A stretch of 56,256 nucleotides of DNA from Chara braunii (GCA_003427395.1 BFEA01000343.1:1459381-1515636), one strand, 5' to 3'; positions 31,136-42,304 are shown, counted from the first letter of the stretch. A program made the numbers and translations. Notes: generated by a model not told the origin, from the letters alone.

Positions 31136-32185
31136 TCATGCAATGGTGGGATCAGCAGGTGAATAATTCCTTAAGGATTGAGCCAATGCAGTCGGATCCA
31201 CCCGCAGGATGAAGCATCTACCGAATACATAATTCTGAAAGATACGAAAATAGTGAAGCACGGTCAAAGTTTCCTTTTTGAACTGGGAATAGTTCATCTC
31301 AGCAACATTCAGAGTCCTGCTTTCAAATCTGAGAGGTCTTTCCTGCCCTTCAAAGCGGCGAATGCCCGACAACACGTCCGTCAGGTCCTTCGTACAAGAT
31401 CCTGGAATAGTCAAGTCGTCAATATACGGTGAAGTTATGTCAGGACAATAAGGCTGCATAACCCTCGTCATATATCTCTGAATAATGGCAACTGCATTCG
31501 TCCACCCCTGCGGCGCCACACACATATGGATCAATCCACGAAGACTGTGCATCGCCATCTTGGGTCGATCCGCAGTGTAAATGGGGAACTGATCATACCC
31601 GGAATATAAATCAATGAGGGCGATGATAGACCTCCCTGCACAAGATTTCGACTGTAGGTCTGCATGTGGGAACCCATCTGCATCTCGCACTGTCACTGAA
31701 TTCAACTTCTGAAGGTCCTGAATCCATCGCAGAGTACCATTCGGTTTGATGAAACAGAACCATGGAGATGCATACGGCCCATAAGAATAATCTGCAACCT
31801 TTGTCCGGATCTTTCCATCGAGATACGCGACCACCTTACGGTGATCCTTCGGATTCGGATAACGTGGCCCTCTCATATTCCATGGCTCATGTGGTACAGT
31901 ATGAACTCAAATCATCGGGATTTTATCGACATCCAGCCTTCCTCGCTCATCATCATCGAACACATATGAGAGATGTTCCTCCCTCAATATATCGATCATA
32001 TACCCTTTTTCCTGCTCAGTGAGGAGGTCCTCCTCCCCAATGATCATACTTTCCACTCTTTCTTTGGTTAACCGACATGACCCCTTTTCACCTCTCTCTT
32101 TCATTTCTCTGATCCATTCGCGCTCCTCACGATAATAGACTTCCTCCTCCTGAGTGATCATAACAGGTACCGGCTTCGCCTTCAC
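31136..32185 (-). pseudogene. Element C reverse transcriptase with internal deletion
   Basis: It starts with a charged helical leader (32185 down to about 31907), a frame break near 31905, then RT: PYASPWFCFIKPNGTLRWIQ, motif A IALIDLYSGYDQFPI, APQGWTNAVAIIQRYM and the YIDD active site in SPYIDDLTIPG. After SGIRRF the sequence jumps directly to RNase H (EGQERPLRFESRTLN) at about 31350. Compared with element B, about 145 residues are missing: RT thumb, connection and the first RNase H strand with its catalytic Asp. The joint is in frame. The product could not be a working RT/RNase H. Confidence 0.85.
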
Positions 32186-32319
32186 GCCTACTTTCTTGTA
32201 CTTACGTTTGGCGCCGGTGTCAAGCCTGCGTCCTCTAAAAAAGGACCCTGTCGAGTGGAGGGCAATTCCTGATCTTCTCCCTTATTCCCCTCCGACGGGG
32301 AGTAAACAAGGCGCATAGT

Positions 32320-33276
32320 TCATGTGCTTTCGGTGTCCGTGATGATCTCCGTCAAGGCTTGCACCACATTCGGGTCGATCGCCGTATGTGTCGACACGAA
32401 ATCGATTGCCTGCCCAATATCAGGCAGGGTCAGTGAAAACTCACGAGCATTCGACTCCTCCCCTAGTGATTCCTTCTCCCGTCTCAACTTTTCTGACTCC
32501 GGGAAGCTATAGGATTCTGGGTTTAGCCGGTTCCGCGAGCAATAGGGTCCAGTGTTCGCACACTTGACCACTTTGTAATAACTGCAGACAGGATCACAAA
32601 GGATTACAAACATGGTTTCATCATGCTTGTTAATGATGATGCTTTCTGACCGATATAGGAACGACCTTCCCAGAAGCACCTCGTGTTCCACTCTAGGTAA
32701 CACGTAGAAATAAGAGCGGACTTTAACCTTTCCGACCGTGACGAGAACGCCACTGGCTGTCCCGCAGAATGGGGTCGATCCGCTAGCGCCCACCAGAAAC
32801 CCATAGTCATCTCGGTTGATCTTCAACCCAGCTTCGATGACATGGTGCTCACGAATGATGTTCATCTCGGCTCCATCATCCACAAGTGCCGAATACTCCT
32901 GCTGTCCAATCTGGACCTTCATATGGCCGGTTGACACACTTCGCCAATCCATCTTTGTCCCAGGCGGGGACCAGTTAGCCTCCGGCAGAATGACTTCGCC
33001 GAGCTTAACAGTCATGATTCTCTTACGAGTCATCCGCTGTTTAAACTCTTCTCGAATTTTCGACGATACCGCCAAAATTTCCTTCAGCGTGACCAAGTCG
33101 CGCTGACTTTCCAGAATCTTATTGAGGAGTTGCTCGATATCGACTCCCTGCTCCACGGGGATCGAATAAATGTTCTTCTTCTTTTGTGGCTCCTCCTCGC
33201 TTACTTCGGCCTTCCCTTTCTCCGGCTCCCTTTCCAGTGCACGACAACAAGCCCGTTCTTCCTCTTCGGCCCGCAA
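32320..33276 (-). CDS. Element C protease region (retropepsin with DDG triad)
   Basis: An open frame of 318 codons. A Glu/Lys-rich N-terminus leads into a helix (VDIEQLLNKILESQRDL) and a retropepsin core. Its catalytic segment is SALVDDGAEMNIIREHHV, then YGFLVGASGSTPFCGTASG and EVLLGRSFLYRSES. The normal Asp-Ser/Thr-Gly is Asp-Asp-Gly here. It is preceded, after a shift near 33310, by a linker (33730-33308) that itself connects to gag by a shift at a G run near 33808. So gag, linker and protease were probably one frame, as in element B. Confidence 0.7.
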   Translation of the reverse strand: MRAEEEERACCRALEREPEKGKAEVSEEEPQKKKNIYSIPVEQGVDIEQLLNKILESQRDLVTLKEILAVSSKIREEFKQRMTRKRIMTVKLGEVILPEANWSPPGTKMDWRSVSTGHMKVQIGQQEYSALVDDGAEMNIIREHHVIEAGLKINRDDYGFLVGASGSTPFCGTASGVLVTVGKVKVRSYFYVLPRVEHEVLLGRSFLYRSESIIINKHDETMFVILCDPVCSYYKVVKCANTGPYCSRNRLNPESYSFPESEKLRREKESLGEESNAREFSLTLPDIGQAIDFVSTHTAIDPNVVQALTEIITDTEST

Positions 33277-33307
33277 CTTCTCATCCTCGTTATCCTCATC
33301 GTTCTCA

Positions 33308-33800
33308 CTAACGGGGATAGGCTCCTCTTTCCACTGCCTTTCCAGACCCTCTTTCCTTCTGAAGCTGCTCGTTCCGTCGCCGCATTCGAGTCTGAACGGC
33401 TACAGTCGGAGCACTCCTCTTTAGCACAGGCCTAGGTTGCATCGTGCTTACTATTGGCCCAGTTTGTGATGCTTCTCTCGGAGCAGACGTCCCTGCTTGG
33501 CCAGACGCATCTTCCCTTTTATCACCCCATTCGTCGAAGAGAAACACATTCGGCAACCCCGGCCAGACTTCCTCCATGTCCGCGCAAAGTCGGATCATAG
33601 AGTTCCGGCACCGGGCAAGCCGCCTTGTGATGGTTTGCACTCGTTCCACCACTTGTTCCCTGAATCCTTCCGGCTCCACCAGTGAGTCGTAGATACGCAA
33701 CGACGCCATGGCCTCCTCGACCTCTGCCAACCGTGCTTCTTCGGGAGAAGCAATCCGGAACGTCGCCGGTAGGGGACGACCTATTCGGCGAAACGCCTCC
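33308..33800 (-). pseudogene. Element C gag-protease linker
   Basis: Protein-like frame starting near 33800 (EAFRRIGRPLPATFRIASP) and running to 33308 (MAEVEEAMASLRIYDSLVEP, RVQTITRRLARCRNSMIRL, RMRRRNEQLQKERGSGK). It is mostly helical and basic at its end. No known domain. Frame shifts separate it from gag and from protease. Confidence 0.5.
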
Positions 33801-34994
33801 TTATACCCCCTTCAATATTGGGGTCGATCAGGTTCCCTTCGTAATCAAAGACTTCACCGCGTATCGTGGTGAAGACAATTCCTTCCTTCTCATCTCTTGA
33901 AAGGAGTTGGCAAAACCGCATAATATGGTCCTTTTCTGCGCAATAGTTACATGTGGCTTCCTGCTGCTACGCCCAACGGCTTCGCTGTCCGTTCCCACGG
34001 CCTCGACCGCGGCCTCTTCCACCCTGCGGCTGGAACTACCCTTGATCTTGGGAACTTTGTCCTGACGAACCAGCGCCAGCATTGCCATTCCCTCCTTGAT
34101 TATTCTGCCCATCTTTCTTCCCCTGAGAAGTCCCCTGTCCGCCTCAAATTTGATTCAAGACCTTCCTCTTCGCCTTTGTCAACTTGCGAGGCGGCTCCTT
34201 TTCTTCCTCGCTCTCACTGTCACTTTCTTCTTTCGCCGGCTCTTTCCCCTTCCTCTTACTATTTTTCTCTTTGGCCAACATGACTTGAAACTTCAGCCTT
34301 TCCTCCTTCATGCCCTCCATCATTTCTCTCATGCAGGTCAAAGTTTTGTAAATTCCACCGTCCTTTACTTCTCCCAGCTTCACCTTTTCCCGCTCCTCCT
34401 TTTGCTGCCTCAACAGCCGGTAGAGGATATCGTCGAACTTCCCCACCAGCACATTTTGTCGGACCTTAGTCCAGTCATACCTCCCTTGCATCCCTTCAAC
34501 CAATTTCGAATGTTCGACGTCGTTGAAGTTATCAAGGAAAATAAGGCAGCGATCTTTGTCGGACAGATCCGGGATTAGGCAAGCCACACGCTCAAATTCC
34601 GATAAAAATTGTTTGGTAGTACGAAACTTTTTACGATCCACCGCCCTCAGATCCTGCAGGTCGAGCAACCTATCGCTGAGCTGGTAGTTCTCCAACACCG
34701 CGCCTTAAAATCTGACCAATCACGAGAGATCTGCACCAGCTCATCGATCTCGTCTCGGTACCCCACCTGACAGTACCTTTTTACCATGCGAAGCATCTTC
34801 TCATCTGTCCATTCGTTGCTATATCCCAATTGCTTGAACTTGTCTGCCCAAGAAGAGGCATGATTCCCGTCGAACAACGGAACATCAATCTTAGGGTAGG
34901 GCTCTCGCTGCGACTGCCGGATAACCCGTGCCAGTTCTTGAATGTCATTCCTCCCATCGTCGTCGTTGTCGCGACGTCCTGCGGCACCGGCCAT
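33781..34994 (-). pseudogene. gag: Element C gag with CCHC knuckle (frameshifted)
   Basis: It starts at ATG 34994 with a short Gly/Arg/Asp-rich leader, then the capsid-like region PYPKIDVPLFDGNHASSWADK. A shift near 34690 leads to the frame containing RTTKQFLSEFERVACLIPDL and LVEGMQGRYDWTKVRQNVLVG (34698-34150). An acidic/basic tail (ESDSESEEEKEPPRKLTK) follows, and in another frame a zinc knuckle CNYCAEKDHIMRFC at 33910-33951, with a stop at 33781-33783. The order is that of Ty3/gypsy gag. At least two frameshifts make it nonfunctional. Confidence 0.7.
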
Positions 34995-35183
34995 CTAGGG
35001 ACAAAAACATAAACCCAAGAAATCAGTCTGGGAGTTTGGTAGCATCTATTAAGGTTACTTCCTTACACTTATAGAGGTCCAGAGATTACTAACATTTTGT
35101 CTTAGACAACCATTACGACACGATCTTTTACTTGCTCCATTCCCGAGTGTCGTTCCACCAGGGACAGCAGTAGTCTGCCGTTA

Positions 35184-35201
35184 TCTCCGGCAACGGCGCC
35201 A
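35184..35201 (-). promoter_or_regulatory. Primer-binding site of element C, tRNA-Asp type
   Basis: On the minus strand TGGCGCCGTTGCCGGAGA begins two bases after the LTR end. It matches the complement of the plant-type tRNA-Asp 3' end at 17 of 18 positions. Elements B and C therefore share primer type. Confidence 0.9.
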
Positions 35202-35981
35202 CCTGTCGAGCGCATCGGCCCTCCCGCGAGCGAGGGCCCTCATGGCCGCATCACGCAGGAGAATCTTAGATTTTCAAATTTTTAGAGACAACTCGGGGAC
35301 GACACGGTAACCCGCGTCGACCCTTCGCCGCTCCGGCCGCGTGCGCCAGTTGTACATCCCGCGGTCCCCTACGACAGGACATGTTCTCGCGGGGCACAAC
35401 TTACCTTCCCTAAGGGGCTGTCACCACCCTTAGGGGCGTATCCCTACCGAGCTACCGACCCACATGCGAAAGCTTTTATAATGCAATTGCAGAGGTAGGC
35501 CGGCCGAAGGCGTTTGCTCGTTCGCTGTAGCATAGGTACGCATGGTTAAACGCCAAAGTGGACCCGAACGTCGCCCGTCCCTGGGGCGCTGATCTCCCAG
35601 GAATCGGACCGACGTCGGTCGACTAGGACGTGATGTTCCAAGCGTAAGAAAACCTCAATCAATCCTGGTCCCTTCTTCCAAAGACAATCAAAAGTTAAAC
35701 ATCATAGAAAGACTCAGGTCAACGTAAGCTGACATGTATTATGAGATCAACTTATGTGTAATACAATCATGCATACCACTCGTCCCGATCAATTTGACAA
35801 GGGTTGATTTGACTTTCATCCAACGACCACACACGTGAGTTGACTCGCCTTCGGACATCACTTATCAACAAAAGGACAAAAGCATGACTTATACACGATG
35901 CGAAGCTCAAAAGGCGTCCGACTAAAGTACCTACACTCTACTTGCCAGACGGTTGGACTGTCACGACTTTTTCGACTTGAT

Positions 35982-36916
35982 NNNNNNNNNNNNNNNNNNN
36001 NNNNNNNNNNNNNNNNNNNNNNNNNNNNNNNNNNNNNNNNNNNNNNNNNNNNNNNNNNNNNNNNNNNNNNNNNNNNNNNNNNNNNNNNNNNNNNNNNNNN
36101 NNNNNNNNNNNNNNNNNNNNNNNNNNNNNNNNNNNNNNNNNNNNNNNNNNNNNNNNNNNNNNNNNNNNNNNNNNNNNNNNNNNNNNNNNNNNNNNNNNNN
36201 NNNNNNNNNNNNNNNNNNNNNNNNNNNNNNNNNNNNNNNNNNNNNNNNNNNNNNNNNNNNNNNNNNNNNNNNNNNNNNNNNNNNNNNNNNNNNNNNNNNN
36301 NNNNNNNNNNNNNNNNNNNNNNNNNNNNNNNNNNNNNNNNNNNNNNNNNNNNNNNNNNNNNNNNNNNNNNNNNNNNNNNNNNNNNNNNNNNNNNNNNNNN
36401 NNNNNNNNNNNNNNNNNNNNNNNNNNNNNNNNNNNNNNNNNNNNNNNNNNNNNNNNNNNNNNNNNNNNNNNNNNNNNNNNNNNNNNNNNNNNNNNNNNNN
36501 NNNNNNNNNNNNNNNNNNNNNNNNNNNNNNNNNNNNNNNNNNNNNNNNNNNNNNNNNNNNNNNNNNNNNNNNNNNNNNNNNNNNNNNNNNNNNNNNNNNN
36601 NNNNNNNNNNNNNNNNNNNNNNNNNNNNNNNNNNNNNNNNNNNNNNNNNNNNNNNNNNNNNNNNNNNNNNNNNNNNNNNNNNNNNNNNNNNNNNNNNNNN
36701 NNNNNNNNNNNNNNNNNNNNNNNNNNNNNNNNNNNNNNNNNNNNNNNNNNNNNNNNNNNNNNNNNNNNNNNNNNNNNNNNNNNNNNNNNNNNNNNNNNNN
36801 NNNNNNNNNNNNNNNNNNNNNNNNNNNNNNNNNNNNNNNNNNNNNNNNNNNNNNNNNNNNNNNNNNNNNNNNNNNNNNNNNNNNNNNNNNNNNNNNNNNN
36901 NNNNNNNNNNNNNNNN
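35982..36916. other. Assembly gap (N)
   Basis: A run of 935 N inside the 5' LTR of C. Confidence 0.99.
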
Positions 36917-38347
36917 AGAGAAGAAAACCATTCAGATGGAAGGGCATAGATAGAGAGGGACATTCGGGAAAGAATGGGTAACCTCGGAAAAAATCTATAT
37001 CCAATTCACTTCTTCTCCTTTGTGTGATCGCTCCGTTTCTCGTCGTCTACTATTTTCCCATCCCTTCACCATACACATAAGTGAGTGACAAAAAAAAAAA
37101 CAATCATCATCCCTTCGCTTCCGCTGCCATGATCAGATCTCTCCCTCTTTTTTTTTCTTTTTTTTTTTTTCGGGCATTCGTCAACTTACCTGCACATCAG
37201 ATCAGACAAACAAATTCAAAACCAACACAATGCAAACCCATTCTCATGTCAGACTCTCGTTCACACGCGCATGTAAACATCTCCTCTACCCTTTTCAATG
37301 AACGCTCAAAGAACAGGGTCAAGCAAGTGTGGGTTCACACAGGTGTGAAGAGGACTGAGTCAGGCTAACTGACCTTGAGTGAAGCTCAACCAAAGATAGC
37401 AAACGGCCCACTCAAGAAAGCCGTATAAACACATTCCAAACGAGAAGATCGCCGCAGTAGACTGTCAGAAAAGTGATCCACACCCCTCCCTCAAGGATCG
37501 CCCACTAACACGCAATCCCCTCAGTGCCTCAGCGCTATCACCACTAGCTACCCGTACCACTACGTCACCACTATGTCGAGGCGTCGCCGCCTGCAATATG
37601 CGGACAGCATGACATCATCACCACCTCAAAGCACACCCCCTCTTGATGATACTCCTCAAAATCGTTGTTGGGGCCGTAAAACCGGACAGCACAACCACAC
37701 CACCACTAAAAGAAACACGGTTGTTGCCGCAAAATTTCGGCAGCGCTTCCGCGTCACCGCCGAAAAAGCATAGCCGCCGCCGCAAAATTTCGGCAGCGCT
37801 TCCGCACTACAGTAGATACACCCGCTGTCGTCGCCGCGCTGAACGAACAGCACCTCCCCTGCACTCCACCGGGTGCAGCGACGGCTATGGCTGCCCTCAC
37901 TCTCGTGCTCCCTGCAGACCTCCAACACTTCTCTCTCTCTCTTCACCTCGTTGAGATGGCGGCTATGGCTGTGTTCCACAGCTATGGCCACCTCCAACAG
38001 TCATCCCCTCTCTCTTTTGCAGGCCTCCACTCAGCTCCTTCTCACTCCACCAGCAGCTCCTCCTCCAGCAGCCAGCATTCACCCAAGCGTAATGCCAGCA
38101 GCACCAGCCACAAATGAATGCTGGTTGGCTGGCTGCTGGCTTGTTTTACAGCTGGCTGGAGGCTGTGGGCAGCTGCTTTACCCCCAGCCATAACTCGAAG
38201 TGAGGCCTGGCCCTTGATCTCAGACGAGATCAAGGGCTTAGAAACTCGATGTTCCCCTAAGGGAACCAAGTTTCTGGCCTTGGTAATGCATCTGGCGGCC
38301 ACCCCCGGCCAGGCGCAGCCTTAACTGGCCGTATAGAGGCAGGTAGA

Positions 38348-38374
38348 GCAGACTGTTGAAGTTCAACAGTCTGC
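38348..38374. repeat. Perfect 13-bp-arm palindrome (5' LTR copy)
   Basis: GCAGACTGTTGAA and TTCAACAGTCTGC around one G, unchanged from the 3' LTR copy at 26738-26764. Confidence 0.85.
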
Positions 38375-38750
38375 AGTCACCTCAGGATCCAGATGCTTCT
38401 ACTGCTGCATCTGGTCTTGCATCATGAATAAATTCGCGACTCCCTTTTTTTTTTTTCTTTCCCCAACCCTTTTCTTTCCTTCCTTTCTCCCCTCTGCACC
38501 TCTTCATAGGGTGCCCGCACCTAGGCACAAGTAGTGCCAGGTTCGGGCGGCCTTTGGACAGCTGCTGCCTGTTTTACGAGCAGGCGCAACTGTTCACGAC
38601 CAAGGGGGAAAATAAAATTTTAAAGGAAATAACAAAAAGGGAAAAAACAAGAAAAGAACGGAAAAAAAAAAAAAAAAGAACAACTCTAACCTACCTTGCC
38701 TGTATGCAGCCTCTTAAGGGGTGCATACCCTCGCGCTTGTATCCGCTGAT

Positions 38751-38803
38751 GGCGGTCGGGGCACAGCCCCCTGATGAGTCGGTGCAAGTCCGACGAAACG
38801 ACC
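38751..38803 (+). ncRNA. Hammerhead ribozyme-like motif 1 (5' LTR of C)
   Basis: GGTC ends at 38757 (presumed cleavage), stem I GGGGC/GCCCC with ACA loop (38758-38770), core CTGATGA (38771-38777), stem II GTCGG/CCGAC with a 7-base loop (38778-38794), GAAAC (38795-38799). All core bases are canonical. Stem III has only the two conserved pairs before a mismatch. Plus strand, opposite to gag-pol. Confidence 0.65.
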
Positions 38804-38905
38804 AAGCAGTCACTTCCTCCCCTTTCTCTCTCTGGGACCCCTTCATCACGCCTGTATACAGCCGCATTCGTGCGACTGATTCAGTCGTCTCTGCCATACA
38901 GCCGA

Positions 38906-38958
38906 TGGCTGTTGAGGTCCAACCTCCTGGTGAGTCGGAGGAACCCCGACGAAACAGT
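38906..38958 (+). ncRNA. Hammerhead ribozyme-like motif 2 (5' LTR of C)
   Basis: CTGTT ends at 38913, stem I GAGGT/ACCTC (38914-38926), CTGGTGA (38927-38933; one change from the core CTGATGA), stem II GTCGG/CCGAC with a 7-base loop, GAAA (38951-38954). Stem III CTGT pairs perfectly with ACAG (38954-38957). Between the two LTR copies every core base is canonical in at least one, so an intact ancestor is likely. Confidence 0.65.
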
Positions 38959-39379
38959 TTGGCACAGTTTGCATTTGCCCGTTCGTTTGAAACGAACGGG
39001 TACTAAAAAGAAAAAAAGAAAAGAAAACAAAAATTTAAACCAAATCTTAAAAGGGAAATCTTAAAAATCTAAGCAAAATCTAACAAAGGAAAAAACCCAG
39101 AAAAGAAAGAAAAAAAGGAAAAACCTACCTTAACGTGGCTGCCCGTTTCCAACGGGCGCCTGCAGCACTACTGGGAACCTCTGAGTTCCCAGTCACTTCA
39201 ATGCGCGCCAGCTGGCGCGCCAGATTTTAGTTCATTAGGTTTTTTTGTTTTTTTTCCTTATATTATTTTCTTTTCCAACGGCTACACCCCCCCCCTACGC
39301 GTCATTTCGGCCAAGTGGCCCCAAAAAAAAAAAAACAGACAAAACAAAAAAAAGGAGGAACGGAGGTAGCACAAAAGGT

Positions 39380-40720
39380 GCAACCAAGACAGCAGGGTCA
39401 TGGAGTGGAAGTGGTTTAGGGCGAAAGTCACGGGACTACCAGTAGCAGTGCCTCGAGAAACAGTGAGAGTGCGACGAGAGGTAGTGGGAACTCTACTGGC
39501 GTGGAGGTAAGAGAGACCTGGTAAAGAGCAAACTAGAGTTGTATCCATTGGGTGCATGGTGGGAAACCCGTCTAGGCAACAAAGGCTCTTTACAGCGCTT
39601 TGGACAGTGATGATGAGAGGGCAGCCTTGATACTGACGAGGGACTAGCTGTTATTGGGTGGAGGTCTACAAAGTTGGGTGTTATCTATATTTTTGGCTAT
39701 AATTACTAGGGATTTTTGTGGAAAATATTGACCTCGTTTTTGCTGTTTTCTAGGCAAGAATAACCTTTGTGCTGTTGTGTTTCTGGCCGTATTTTGTGAT
39801 GTAATGTAAAGAGTTCGGATACAATAACGGGCTGTAGTATTGTGGGCGTAGGAATTTAGTTTATTTTTTGGTAATAGTCTATTCTTTGGTAATATTGACC
39901 TCGTTTTTTGGGTTATTTTCTAGGTTAGCATAATCTCTGTGCTGCTGTTTTTCGGTCGTATTTAGGGCACTGTCACTCTTAGTGTTTCGTTGTTAGAAAC
40001 ATGTAATCGTGGTGGGAAACCCGTCTCGGCAGCTCAGGCTATTTTCAACGTATTGAGTAGTAAGGATGAGAAGCTTACCCGGACAGAATCGAGGGAACCA
40101 GTGTGGGAGAGGTATGTACTTGGTATGTAGTTTCATTTTAGTGGGTCATAGTATCCATCGTTTTTTAGAGAAGAAAGTAGTGGTTTATGACCGGACATGA
40201 AGGAAATCTGGTGATACGCGTGGAATGGCTACTGTAGCGGCGCCACCTTGTCCAGTGGGAGTGTAACAAGGGGCGGTGGGAACGTTACCGGTTAGATGGC
40301 ACGAGAGAACCGGTGAAGGGCAAACTTGAGTTGTACCCATTGCGATCGCGAAATTAAGAAGATCCAAGGGTGCGTGGTGGGAAACCCGTCATGGCAGCTC
40401 ACGCTCTCTACAGGGTGCTAGGACAGTGTGGGTGAAAGGGTAGCTTGCCACAGCGACTCATACGTGTGAGAACAAGGCAATCCTTACTCAGTTCAGGATG
40501 AAACCCACGGAATTACTAATAGCGGCGCCATTTTGAGCAGTGGGAGGGTATCAAGAGGCGGTGGGAACGCTATTGGTTAGGTGCTAAGAGAGAACCGGTG
40601 AGGAGCAAACTTGAACTGTACCCATTGTGTCCGCAAAAACGAAGGTCCAAGGGTGCGTGGTGGGAAACCCGTCATGGCAGTTCAGGCTACTTACAGGGTG
40701 GTGCAGCAGTGAAGGTAACA
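39380..40720. repeat. Imperfect tandem repeats with GGTGGGAAACCCGTC
   Basis: The 15-base motif GGTGGGAAACCCGTC occurs at 39558, 40011, 40376 and 40659. The last two units (about 283 bp) align well, including GCGCCA, GTGGGAAC, AGAGAACCGGTGA and GTACCCATTG. Between the first two lies a second duplicated phrase (AATATTGACCTCGTTTTT, about 39727 and 39891). No gene. Confidence 0.7.
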
Positions 40721-41248
40721 AGGTCATCCCTGTAGCTGTGAGAGGATCAGAATCGGTTCAGTCAATGAACGGCTGTATGAGTTTACTTTTGGAGATTGGT
40801 TGGTCTGAAAGGCTGTATTTCGTTTTTTGAAAATTGAATGGTAATAGTTAATATAGACTCACAGATGGAAATTGGCCCGTAATTAAGGGTCGGAGTGTAG
40901 ATGGGTTGAGTATCTTGGAATCGGGTTTAAATTTCCAGTGGAAGGTTTCAGGAGATGTTGGTGAGTCGCAGATAGACTCCCATGAAGTGAAGCCGGGTAG
41001 TGCTCCCGGACATGAATGGTTGTAGGATCATGGATAGAGAGGTAGCTCGTCCCTTTGTGTCTTTTGGTAGATGTTAATTGCCTGATTNTTCTCTTTTCTT
41101 CAGAAATAGCTGGACTGCTGATAGGAACATGGGACACTAGACCCGGTTTCCAGTTGGCCTATCTGAGGCTTGGTTCTTCTCTCCGGGTTCAGATGTGGAG
41201 GGATTCCCGGCCTCCTTTTGCATTTATAATGAAACTATGCTATTTCTG

Positions 41249-41250
<2 letters not shown>

Positions 41251-41286
<36 letters not shown>
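41251..41286. repeat. Run of 36 A
   Basis: A homopolymer of 36 A on the plus strand. On the minus strand it is a T run ending in AG and starting shortly after GTAAGT, giving an intron-like 52-base arrangement. It could instead be the tail of an inserted sequence, but no duplication flanks were found. Confidence 0.6.
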
Positions 41287-41291
<5 letters not shown>

Positions 41292-42096
41292 ACGACTTAC
41301 CTTGACGTCGTTGCCATCTCTACAAGGCCCGTATCCGGACGCTTACGCGTTCAGATGCGGGCTTGTAAGTTTTCCCTGTTTTTTTTTTTTCCTTTTTTTT
41401 TTTATCTTCTAAAAAAGGGAAAAAAATGGACCATTTCTCGATTCATACGTGTCATCCTCACGCAGGGGCTACTTTGATCTGCGCGCGGCAGATCTCAGCC
41501 GTGCAATCTTGAGGATCCCACGGCCGAGATCGGCCGTGCCCAACTGCCTTGGGTTGCTCCAAAAGTAGCTAGCCAGGTAGGATGTTACCTCTCAGCTTCG
41601 ATCCCGATATCCACCGGGTGACACTCCTATACTTGAACCTACTGGCCTAACTCCTACCACAGTACAGGTAGGAGCAACTCTTCTATAAGAAGACTTGCCC
41701 AGCAGTTATTCATCGTGCCGGGGCCGTGGAGGCCCCGCCTGCCTATGGCCTCGCAAACCCTGCCTGCCTGCCTGTCTGTGGCCCTTCCGGCCCCGCCTAC
41801 TCATGGCCTTGCACGCTCAGTTGGCCGCGTGACCTTGGCATCGGCCTATCAACCCCCTGGCTCGACGTCAAGCCCCGCGGCCCTAAAATTAAACTCTCCT
41901 TCCTATTCCCCCTGCGTCGCGGCTTTATACCCAGCGCTTAGCCTACTAAGGTCCTGAATCGCGCGGCTTAGCAGCCGCGCGACATTATTTTAGATAGACT
42001 AGGTCTAGCTCTAATCTTTCCAGGCCCGCGCACCACTGCAACCTCGCAGAGAAACGCGGACGCCAGTGCCGACTCCCACTATCTCGAATGAACGTT

Positions 42097-42174
42097 GATG
42101 ACATCACAAGTCAGCGACGTCACATGTCAACGACGTCGTATGTCAATGACGTCATACGTCATTGACGTCAGGCT
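42097..42174. promoter_or_regulatory. Five CRE-like sites at exact 16-bp spacing
   Basis: Octamers at 42099 (TGACATCA), 42115 (CGACGTCA), 42131 (CGACGTCG), 42147 (TGACGTCA) and 42163 (TGACGTCA). TGACGTCA is the palindromic bZIP (CREB/ATF or plant TGA-type) site. They lie about 130-205 bases inside the start of the 5' LTR of C, where an enhancer would be expected. Confidence 0.65.
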
Positions 42175-42304
42175 TTACATTTTTCAGTTATAGGGTTGGT
42201 CTGAATAACTTTGGCAACGTCAATCCCATCAAGTCTTTCAATCCAAGCAAGGGTCGGGCAGTGTCTGACCTTGAAAAACCCGTGTAAGGGTTTTTGTCCC
42301 GATA

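Larger units (their letters stand above)
23671..42304 (-). mobile_element. Element C: minus-strand Ty3/gypsy retrotransposon nested in B
   Basis: About 18.6 kb with gag, protease, RT, RNase H and integrase on the minus strand (35000 down to 29366), a tRNA-Asp primer site next to the 5' LTR, and a 4-bp target duplication. Its pol is a relative of that of B. The plus-strand left end is TGTCG and the right end is CGATA, near-complementary termini as expected. The two LTRs share only their inner 3.9 kb. Coding is broken by frameshifts, a nonsense codon and an RT deletion. Confidence 0.9.
35204..42304 (-). repeat. Element C 5' LTR (about 7.1 kb)
   Basis: It runs from TGTCGAGCGC (35204) to CGATA (42304), next to the ACGG duplication. 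The inner part (35204-39124) matches the 3' LTR; the outer 3.2 kb does not. The outer part contains imperfect tandem repeats, a 36-base A run, several long hairpins (for example 41319-41369 and around 41455-41570) and a CRE-like array. An N gap hides 935 bases. It holds no gene I can support. Confidence 0.75.

Noticed and set aside
41251-41286. Poly-A as the tail of a LINE or SINE insertion
   Set aside because: No target duplication or coding region of a non-LTR element was found beside it.
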